A stretch of DNA of 64,000 bases from Rhodobacteraceae bacterium WFHF2C18 (GTDB lineage: Bacteria; Pseudomonadota; Alphaproteobacteria; Rhodobacterales; Rhodobacteraceae): the NCBI GenBank assembly GCA_002166865.1, contig NHTQ01000006.1, forward strand, positions 62,001-126,000, written 5' to 3'. This document shows positions 37,766 to 44,657 of the stretch, in pieces. Positions within the stretch are counted from its first letter, which is position 1, and each line of letters begins with the position of its first letter. Made by a program: the position numbers and the translations under genes. The notes below the pieces were generated by a model. It was not told the DNA's origin and did no database searches. It was given only the letters and a program-made list of their open reading frames with translations.

Positions 37766-37790
37766 GCCCGGCCCACCAACTGGGCCGGGC
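37766..37790 (-). terminator. Intergenic hairpin between binding protein and ATPase genes
   Basis: A perfect 10-bp stem (GCCCGGCCCA and TGGGCCGGGC) with a five-base loop. No T-run follows on the minus strand. Such hairpins after binding-protein genes commonly stabilise the upstream message or cause partial termination, giving more binding protein than transporter. Confidence 0.6.
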
Positions 37791-37807
37791 GGTTTTGCCG
37801 AAGGCGT

Positions 37808-38755
37808 TCAGCCGCGCGCGGCGCGGGCTTCCTCGACCCAGGTCGTCCAGGTATCCACGTTCTTTTCCAACCACTGCGCGACCACCTCTTCGAGCGCCGC
37901 GCCTTCCTGGTCGATTTGCAGGATCATCGCGTTCTGCTCGGCGTTGGTCAGGTGCAGGTTCTCGACAAGCACATGCGCGTCGGGCCATTTCTCGGCGAAG
38001 TCACCGCTGACCATCTTGTGCACGTTGGCCTGTGTGAAGCCGCAGGCATCGCCGCGCGACTGCTCTTCGACGGGCGGGCAATCCTTGCTGTCGCCATCGA
38101 ACTCGACGAACTTGAACTCGTGATCGGCATGGATCCAGTGCGGCAGCCAGAACATCATCAGGATGGGCTGTTCGGCCGAGACCGCGCTCTTGAGTTCGGC
38201 GACCATGGCGCCCTCGCTGCCCCCGGCAACGGCCTGGAACGGCAGGTCCAACTGGTCCACCAGCGTCTTGGAGCGCGTCCCCCAATCCGCCGGATAGGTG
38301 ATCAGCCGGCCCTTCGGAAAGGTCGAGGCGGTCGCGAAGGCCTGGGCGCAATCATAGAGCGCCTCGTAGTCGGGCAGACCGGGGCACTGCTCCTCCATGT
38401 AGGGCGGATACATCCAGCCTTCCTTCGGCTCCAGGCCGAGCGGGCCGACAAGCTTGATGTCACCATCCTCGAGAGCCTTGTCGTAGATGTTGCCGACGTT
38501 GTTGTCCCACCACTCGGGCTGGACGTGCAGGCTGCCCTGCGCCATCGCCGAGATCTGGGGAACCGCGCCCGCGGTGACGTATTCCACGTCATATCCCAGC
38601 TCGCCCAGAAGCTCGCCGGTGATATGCGCCGTGATGTTCTGCCCCGTCCAGGCGTTCACTGGAATGCGTATCGTGTCGGCGGCGCTGGCCGCCACGCCTG
38701 CGAGCCCCGCAAGGGTAGCGCCCAGCAAGGTGTTCCTGATCGTCGTCTTCATCAT
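37808..38755 (-). CDS. Quaternary-amine ABC transporter substrate-binding protein, ProX-like
   Basis: A 315-residue periplasmic protein with a signal peptide (MMKTTIRNTLLGATLAGLAG, cleavage near ASA-AD). The mature part has WTGQNITAHITGELLGELGY and QPEWWDNNVG, the OpuAC-type fold. Several Trp and Tyr residues in the ligand region (WWDN, YPADWG, FWLPHW) could form the aromatic cage for a trimethylammonium group. It is the first gene of the operon. A TetR-type operator candidate lies upstream at 38832-38857. Confidence 0.93.
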   Translation of the reverse strand: MMKTTIRNTLLGATLAGLAGVAASAADTIRIPVNAWTGQNITAHITGELLGELGYDVEYVTAGAVPQISAMAQGSLHVQPEWWDNNVGNIYDKALEDGDIKLVGPLGLEPKEGWMYPPYMEEQCPGLPDYEALYDCAQAFATASTFPKGRLITYPADWGTRSKTLVDQLDLPFQAVAGGSEGAMVAELKSAVSAEQPILMMFWLPHWIHADHEFKFVEFDGDSKDCPPVEEQSRGDACGFTQANVHKMVSGDFAEKWPDAHVLVENLHLTNAEQNAMILQIDQEGAALEEVVAQWLEKNVDTWTTWVEEARAARG

Positions 38756-38831
38756 TCCATTCCCCTCTTCTGTTGCAGTTGCCAGCCCCCGCCGCGGCGG
38801 GCCGATCTCGGCAGTCAGGTGCTGGTCAGCT

Positions 38832-38857
38832 AACCAAATTTTTGGACGCCTAGCCAG
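38832..38857. promoter_or_regulatory. Candidate TetR operator upstream of the transport operon
   Basis: AACCAA-N4-TTGGAC-N4-AGCCAG, 77 bases before the ProX-like start. The spacing is identical to the stronger array at 40132-40157, where the half-sites are perfect; here the first half-site is perfect and the other two match at four of six bases. Shared control by the TetR/BetI-like regulator at 40331 is inferred. Confidence 0.5.
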
Positions 38858-38890
38858 CTTTTTCTTCCGGCGGCGATTGCCGCCCCCCCA

Positions 38891-40048
38891 TCAGCGGCCT
38901 GTATCACGCGCATCGCGGATGATTTCAGCGATCTCCTCGACGCTTGCCCGGCGCGGGTTCGTCAAGGCCGCCGGGTCGCGGCTGGCCTTTTGGGCAAGGC
39001 CGGTTGGATCGGTGGGCGCAACCCCGATATCCGACAGGCTCGCAGGGATAGCCAGGGCATCCAAAAGATCGCAAACATAGCGGTAGACCCCGTCGAAATC
39101 GCAGCGCTTCAGACCAAGCGCCTGTGCCATCGGGCGACAGTGCCGTTGGATCGCCGGTGCATTGAAACGCAGCACCGCGGGCAGCAGCACCGCATTGGTC
39201 AATCCGTGGTGCGTGTCATACTCGGCGCCGATCATGTGGCTGATGGCATGCACCAGCCCCAGCCCCTTGAGGAAGGACACGCCGGCAAGGCAGGAGCCGG
39301 CCAGCATGGCGCCGCGGATTTCCAGTTCGCCTGGATGGTTCACGACACGGGGAAGCGCGGGACCGATCAGGCGCAGGGCCTCAAGCGCGGCGCCATCACA
39401 CATCGGGTGGAACATCGGCACGCAATAGGCCTCGATCGCGTGGACGAGGGCGTCACATCCAGTCCAGGCCGTCAGCCCTGGCGGCAGACCGGTCGTCAAT
39501 TCCGGGTCAAGAATCGCGGCGGCGGGTTTGTGGCGTGGGTGCCAGACACAGCCCTTTATCCCACGGCGCGTATCGGTGATCATGGCCGAGCTTTCGGTTT
39601 CCGCGCCCGTGCCCGCGGTCGTCGGAACACAGATCAAGGGCACGAAATCAGCGACATCCGGCGCCGGCTCATCGAAATCGAACGCCCAAAGCGGCGTGTC
39701 ACGCCGCGCGATCAGGCTGACGGCCTTCGCGGCATCCAGGCCCGATCCCCCGCCCAGCCCAACGACCAGGTCGTGCTGGCCGTCCTCGAACACAGCCTTG
39801 CCGCGCTCGGCCTCGGCGTCCGTGGGATTGGGGCTGACCTCGGCGAACAGACCGGGCGACAGGCCCGCCTCGCTCAGCACCGCAAGGGCCCGCTCGACGA
39901 AATCCAGGTCGCGCGATCCGCGGTCTGTGATGACAAGGGGCCGTTCGCTGCCCGCCGCCCGGCATGTCGCGGCCAGTTCCGCGAACCGTCCGGGGCCGTA
40001 TTTGATGGGAACCGGAAAGGTCCAGTCAACTGTCTCAAGGGTAAGCAT
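38891..40048 (-). CDS. Iron-containing alcohol dehydrogenase
   Basis: A 385-residue group III alcohol dehydrogenase. The NAD site is LVVGLGGGSGLDAAKAV. Metal ligands are visible as the Asp in MCDGAALEAL and the His residues in GLGLVHAISHMIGAEYDTHH. Family members oxidise or reduce a wide range of alcohols and aldehydes, including choline-like or hydroxybutyrate-type substrates. It is convergent with nothing: the transport operon lies downstream on the same strand, 135 bases away. The TetR-type regulator is divergent, with operators between. Confidence 0.93.
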   Translation of the reverse strand: MLTLETVDWTFPVPIKYGPGRFAELAATCRAAGSERPLVITDRGSRDLDFVERALAVLSEAGLSPGLFAEVSPNPTDAEAERGKAVFEDGQHDLVVGLGGGSGLDAAKAVSLIARRDTPLWAFDFDEPAPDVADFVPLICVPTTAGTGAETESSAMITDTRRGIKGCVWHPRHKPAAAILDPELTTGLPPGLTAWTGCDALVHAIEAYCVPMFHPMCDGAALEALRLIGPALPRVVNHPGELEIRGAMLAGSCLAGVSFLKGLGLVHAISHMIGAEYDTHHGLTNAVLLPAVLRFNAPAIQRHCRPMAQALGLKRCDFDGVYRYVCDLLDALAIPASLSDIGVAPTDPTGLAQKASRDPAALTNPRRASVEEIAEIIRDARDTGR

Positions 40049-40131
40049 CGCGTTATCCGTTCTCGATGTCGGTCCGGCGCGATCCTGCGCCGTTTTCGAG
40101 GGAAAACCTGAAACACGATAACTGAATATTC

Positions 40132-40198
40132 AACCAATTTTTTGGTTAGAAAACCAATTCAATTGCCGCGCAGCCCGAAAACGGGTATCCAATTGGTT
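40132..40198. promoter_or_regulatory. TetR-type operator array between adh and the regulator gene
   Basis: AACCAA (40132-40137), four bases, TTGGTT (40142-40147), four bases, AACCAA (40152-40157): three perfect half-sites with equal spacing. A fourth TTGGTT lies at 40193-40198, and TTCAACCAATT at about 40129-40139 is repeated in inverted form at 40191-40201. The region lies between two divergent starts, so one bound regulator could control both genes. Confidence 0.75.
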
Positions 40199-40330
40199 GA
40201 AAATTCCCCGGACGGGCGGCATTTGAACCGGATGTGGCACGGCTGAAAGTTCGTATTGTCGAATGGGGGCGCCGACGCCGTCTAAGCCATGAACCACGCG
40301 GGCGGCACCCAGAGCCGGAAAGGCAAATTG

Positions 40331-40966
40331 ATGAAGAAAAACAAAAACGGAGCGCGGGCACGCCGCTCATCGATTTCCGAACTGCGCCGGCGGGAACTGG
40401 CGGAAGCCGCGCTTCGCACGGTCCAGAAGTTCGGACTGAAAGGCACCACGGTGCACCGCGTGAGCGAAGAAGCCGGCATTTCCCACGGCTTGGTCCACTA
40501 CCATTACAAGACGAAATCCGACCTGCTAGAAGCGACCGTCAAGCTGAACAACTACAACATCACGCGACAGGTCCTGCGCCTGATGGAGGAAAGCAGGACA
40601 CCCGGCGCGCGCCTCAAGGCCGTGCTTTGGGGCAATCTCTGTCCCGAGGTTCTTACCATGGAGACAGCCCATGCCTGGGCCTCTTATGCCGGCGAGGCGG
40701 CCTTCAATCCCAACCTCGCGCGGATCGTGAAAATGATCGAGAAGCGGCTGATGAGCAATCTGGCCTACGATCTGCGCAAACTGGTTCCCAAGGAGGACGC
40801 GCTGCGCATCGCCCGTTTCCTGGCGCTGCAAACCGACGGCATCTGGCACCATGTCGCGCGGTCGCCGGAAAATCCCGACAACCGGGCCGAATTCGACGCC
40901 CTGTGCGATGTGTTGCGGCTCTTGCTGTCGGGACTCGGCCAGGACTCCGCGCTCGACGCCGAATAA
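40331..40966 (+). CDS. TetR/BetI-like transcriptional regulator
   Basis: A 211-residue regulator starting MKKNKNGARARRSS, chosen because AAGG lies seven bases upstream; an ATG 42 bases earlier is possible. The helix-turn-helix reads TTVHRVSEEAGISHGLVHYH and is followed by YKTKSDLLEA. The C-terminal ligand domain resembles BetI, which senses choline. It is divergent from the iron alcohol dehydrogenase, with a repeat array between. It most likely represses itself, the dehydrogenase and the transport operon until the substrate is present. Confidence 0.9.
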   Translation: MKKNKNGARARRSSISELRRRELAEAALRTVQKFGLKGTTVHRVSEEAGISHGLVHYHYKTKSDLLEATVKLNNYNITRQVLRLMEESRTPGARLKAVLWGNLCPEVLTMETAHAWASYAGEAAFNPNLARIVKMIEKRLMSNLAYDLRKLVPKEDALRIARFLALQTDGIWHHVARSPENPDNRAEFDALCDVLRLLLSGLGQDSALDAE

Positions 40967-41558
40967 CGGTGCCGTAAGCGCCTACCACGGCCCACGTGCT
41001 TTTCAGCTTGACGGCTGGAAGTTCCCGGCCAGCAGGTCGTCGATGCGGTTCTGGGGATGACCGCCTGTGATGGCCTCGGCGGTGGCCTTGAGATAGGTGA
41101 AGGGCTCGACCCCGTTCACCTTGGCGATCTCGATCAGAGATGCGATGCGGCCCCGGGCCTTGCCGCGCTCGTCCTGGCCCGCGAAGAGGGCGTTCTTCCG
41201 GTTTAGGGCGACGGGGCGAATCAGGTTCTCGACGCTGCCGGGGGTCGATATCCACGCCGCCATCCTGCAGGAACGTCTGCAGCCCGTCCCGGTGGCGGTG
41301 TCGGCAGATCAGTTTCTACGCGGGGCGGGCCCTGGCCGAGGCCCGCAGGCGGCTCTTGCTTAGCCAATCGCCGAAGGCTGCGGCGCGCGAAACCCCGGCG
41401 AAAACAGGCTTCAAGCTTGATTTCGTCACGCGCATGGCGCGGTACGAACTAAAAGCCACCTGCGACCACGCCTTCCCGCCCGAGGTTGCCGGTGCCCCCG
41501 TGTCGCCCCAGTCGCGGCGGATGCCCTGAAGGGGGACGCGGGCGCCTGACCGCCCGCC
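40967..41558. other. Gap holding an IS66 remnant
   Basis: No intact gene between the TetR regulator and the response regulator. The part from 41003 to about 41310 is an IS66 transposase fragment. I see nothing recognisable in the rest. Confidence 0.5.
41003..41310 (-). pseudogene. IS66-family transposase C-terminal remnant
   Basis: The minus-strand frame contains RPVALNRKNALFAGQDERG and GRIASLIEIAKVNGVEPFTY, then AITGGHPQNRIDDLLAGNF, the conserved C-terminus of IS66 transposases. A second frame upstream gives FLQDGGVDIDP, the motif that normally precedes it, so a frameshift separates them. The catalytic core and the ends of the element are missing. This marks a past insertion beside the amine-transport regulon. 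Confidence 0.85.
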
Positions 41559-41915
41559 TTACCAGCAGAACTCGGAAAGCACGGCGACGAGGGTATCGGG
41601 GTGAAGGGGCTTGTGCAGGATGAGCCGGTCCGTGAAGCGCTGGGGCACCTCGGTCGTGGTATACCCAGTGGCAAGGATGAACATCACCTTCTTCTTGTCG
41701 AGCAGGTCCGCGATCGCCCAGACCCGGTCGTCGCCCAGGTTCACGTCGAGCACGGCCCCGGCAAGGGGCGTCTGCCGGACGGCTTCCAGCCCGTCGGCGA
41801 CATTGGACACCGGTCCGACCGGCGTGCATCCGCACTCGGTGATCAGTTGCGCCATGTCCCTGGCGATGAGCGCATCGTCCTCGACGACAAGGATCTGCCG
41901 TTCGTCTTCTGCCAT
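41559..41915 (-). CDS. Single-domain response regulator
   Basis: A 118-residue receiver domain with no output domain. The acidic pair is in ILVVEDDALIARDMAQL, the phospho-acceptor Asp in AGAVLDVNLGDD, the switch Thr in ILATGYTT and the conserved Lys in LILHKPLHPD. The start MAEDERQ has GGAAG upstream; a longer frame is unsupported. No histidine kinase is in the window. Such proteins act in phosphorelays or as phosphate sinks. Confidence 0.9.
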   Translation of the reverse strand: MAEDERQILVVEDDALIARDMAQLITECGCTPVGPVSNVADGLEAVRQTPLAGAVLDVNLGDDRVWAIADLLDKKKVMFILATGYTTTEVPQRFTDRLILHKPLHPDTLVAVLSEFCW

Positions 41916-42078
41916 TTTCGTGCTTCCCCCCTGGTTCTGGCCCGAAAACGCATCGCGTGCCCGGCGGTTCCCGCACAGAATGCGCCTCGCGGAGGCGCGG
42001 AACCTCACGCGCAGCCCTTTTCCCGGGTGGGAAGGGCCGATCCGGTCAGGGGACAGGGCGTCGCCCGGTCCTGTTTCG

Positions 42079-43254
42079 TCAATCGTTCTTCGGGATTTCG
42101 CCAACCCTGCGCAGGGCCAAGCGCGTCAGGATCGGGCCCGCGACCTCGAAGATCACGGTGCTGCCGACGATGATGGCGATGAGTTGATCCTTGATATCCG
42201 GGAACCGGCTGCCCGCGACCAGCGCCATGCCCAGCGCGACCCCGGCTTGCGGCGTGATCGCGATGCCGATCCAGCGGCCATGCGACCTTTCCGCCTGGCA
42301 GACCCGCGCGCCGATCCAGCCGCCGGCGGCGAGGCCGCACAGGCGCAGAGCTATGTAGGCGAGCCCGACGACGCCGATCGCGGAGACTTCCGAGACTTCC
42401 AGTGACGCCCCGGCGAGGACGAAGAACAATACCATGAACGGCCAGTCGAAGTTTTCGATGGCACGAAAGGGGCGGTCGTGATGGGCGGCGAAGTTCACGA
42501 CCACGACCCCCGCGACCATGGCGGCCAGCAGGAACGAGACCTCCATCCACAACGCGAGCCCGCCCGTCAGGAAGACAATGCCCAGGGCCTCGATCCGGGT
42601 GGCCTCGCCGGGCCAGATCCGGCCGGTCAGGATGGCGGCGGGAACCCCGAGGGCAAGGCCGGCGACGACCGCCCCGCCAAGTTCCCATCCGCCGTAGGCG
42701 AGCGCCGCGAACACGCCGCCACCGTCGAGCGTCTGGGCCACGGCGAGCAATACGCTGAACGCGATAAGCCCCCAGGCGTCATCGATGGCCACGATGCCCA
42801 GCAGAACGTCGGTGAACCGGCCCTTCGCCTCGGCCTCCTCGACGACGCTCTTGATCGCGGCGGGCGCCGAGGCCGGCGCCATGCCGGCGAGCAGCAGCGC
42901 CATCGCCGGATCGACGCCGAGGGCCCAGAGGCCGGCGAAGACCGCCGCGGCGGCCGCCAGCACCTCGAAGATGGAAACGGTCATGACGCGATCGCCCGTC
43001 TCGCGCAGGAAATCGGCAGACAGCTTGCCGCCGAGCAGGAACCCCACCATGAGCAGGGCGACATCGGCCGTCAGGTCGTACCATCGGTCAATGTCGACCG
43101 GAAGCAGGTCGAGCGCGGCCGGCCCGACCAGCACCCCGAACAAGACCAGCAGAGTGACGCGCGGCAGGCGGGTCATGCGCCCCAGGGCCTCGGTCGCCAG
43201 ACCGAGCGCCATGAGCCCGCCGATCGTCAGCAGGACGGCGGCCTCGTTCACCAC
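42079..43254 (-). CDS. Cation:proton antiporter (CPA2/KefB-like)
   Basis: A 391-residue membrane protein with about 12 hydrophobic segments. The GTG start at 43254 is chosen because GGAG lies seven bases before it; the frame stays open further upstream. LPRVTLLVLFGVLVGPAALD opens the Na/H exchanger fold, and GIVAIDDAWGLIAFSVLLAV holds the paired acidic residues usual in antiporters. No C-terminal TrkA-N domain is present. It should exchange Na+ or K+ for protons. Confidence 0.87.
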   Translation of the reverse strand: MVNEAAVLLTIGGLMALGLATEALGRMTRLPRVTLLVLFGVLVGPAALDLLPVDIDRWYDLTADVALLMVGFLLGGKLSADFLRETGDRVMTVSIFEVLAAAAAVFAGLWALGVDPAMALLLAGMAPASAPAAIKSVVEEAEAKGRFTDVLLGIVAIDDAWGLIAFSVLLAVAQTLDGGGVFAALAYGGWELGGAVVAGLALGVPAAILTGRIWPGEATRIEALGIVFLTGGLALWMEVSFLLAAMVAGVVVVNFAAHHDRPFRAIENFDWPFMVLFFVLAGASLEVSEVSAIGVVGLAYIALRLCGLAAGGWIGARVCQAERSHGRWIGIAITPQAGVALGMALVAGSRFPDIKDQLIAIIVGSTVIFEVAGPILTRLALRRVGEIPKND

Positions 43255-43808
43255 GGCATATCTCCGGCCCTGGATCGCTTCGCGGGATGTCGGACCCTGT
43301 TCTTGGTCCCGGGGAGAGGGGGCATCGCCACGATGAGTATTCCTTTGAAACTGAAAACCGGCATTTTCCGGGTGAACTGCGCCCCGCCGCCATTGTTCCC
43401 AGTCATTTTCGCAGGACACCCCCCGCTATCAACCGGATCGCGGCCGCACGCCGGCCGCGCTACCTCGGCCGCAACGGCGGGCTGCAATGTCGTGTTGCGA
43501 ACGTGATCGGCCGGACCGGAGAGAGGGGCGTTCGTGCCTTCGGGTCGGTGGGATCATCGGTGTACCGCAAAGCGCCGGACGCGCGGGGCCGTCCCCGCCC
43601 TGCCGGGGGATGGGTTTCGCCCGCCCGCCTGCCAAGATCGGCAGCAACACCTCGCAAATCGCCCAAAAATTCCACCGTTAGCCCCGTTGTCGCCCGATCG
43701 TCGACCCACGGGCGGAACGGGGCGGGGCATGGCGCGTTCAGCCGGACCGACGCCCGGCTCAGCGCGGGTGCATCCGACAACACGAGGAAACGGGAAAGGA
43801 GACGCAGC
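43255..43808. other. Intergenic region between antiporter and SDR genes
   Basis: About 550 bases between divergent genes. Frames stay open because of the high G+C content, but none shows a recognisable domain or a plausible start. Promoters for both genes should lie here; I see no convincing hexamer pair. Confidence 0.4.
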
Positions 43809-44579
43809 ATGCGAGGACTCGAAGGCAAGATCTGTGTGGTGACCGGCGGCAGCCACGGTATCGGCGCCGCCACCTGCCGCCGGCTGGCCGAGGAAGGCGC
43901 GAAGGTGGCTGTCACCGACGTGGTGGACGAGGACGGCGAGGCCGTCGTCAGCGGGATCACCTCGGCGGGGGGCGAGGCCGCCTATTGGCACCTCGACGTC
44001 ACCGACGAAGACGCGGTGCGCGACGTGCTGGGACAGGTGAAGGCGACGTGGGGACAGCTGGACGTCATCGTCAACAACGCCGGTATCGCCGGGGCCGACA
44101 AACCCACCGACCAGGTCGATCTCGACGAATGGTCGAAGGTGATGGACGTCAACGTGAAGGGGGTTTTCCTCTGCACCAAGCACGCCGTTCCGCTGATGCG
44201 GGAGGCGGGGGCCGGCAGCATCATCAACCTGTCGTCCATCTACGGAATCGTCGGAGCCCCGGACATCCCGCCCTACCATGCCTCGAAGGGCGCGGTGCGC
44301 GAGATGACCAAGACCGATGCCGTCCTTTACGCCAAGGAAAAGATCCGGGTGAATTCGGTGCATCCGGGCTTCATCTGGACCCCGCTGGTCGAGGATCTGG
44401 CCGAGCGGTCGGACAAGAGCGTCGAGGCCTTCCGGGCCGAACTCGACAGCCTGCACCCCATCGGCCATGTGGGCGCGCCCGAGGACATCGCGGCCGGCAT
44501 CGCGTATCTGGCCTCTGACGACGCGCGTTTCGTCACCGGCGCGGAATTGGTGATCGACGGCGGCTACATCGCGAAATGA
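43809..44579 (+). CDS. SDR-family oxidoreductase
   Basis: A 256-residue classical short-chain dehydrogenase starting MRGLEGKICVVTGGSHGIGA, with AAGGAG upstream. The cofactor loop is TGGSHGIG and the NNAG motif is VNNAGIAG. The Ser and Tyr-x3-Lys catalytic residues are in INLSSIYG and YHASKG. The C-terminal DDARFVTGAELVIDGGY is standard. Acidic residues after the second strand (VTDVVDEDGE) favour NAD over NADP. The substrate is unknown. Confidence 0.94.
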   Translation: MRGLEGKICVVTGGSHGIGAATCRRLAEEGAKVAVTDVVDEDGEAVVSGITSAGGEAAYWHLDVTDEDAVRDVLGQVKATWGQLDVIVNNAGIAGADKPTDQVDLDEWSKVMDVNVKGVFLCTKHAVPLMREAGAGSIINLSSIYGIVGAPDIPPYHASKGAVREMTKTDAVLYAKEKIRVNSVHPGFIWTPLVEDLAERSDKSVEAFRAELDSLHPIGHVGAPEDIAAGIAYLASDDARFVTGAELVIDGGYIAK

Positions 44580-44657
44580 GCGGTCAATGGCCGGCGGGAA
44601 ATGACTGGCGGCGGGTCGGCGTGTCTTCGGGCGAGGCCGCCGCGCCCTGGCCGCGCC

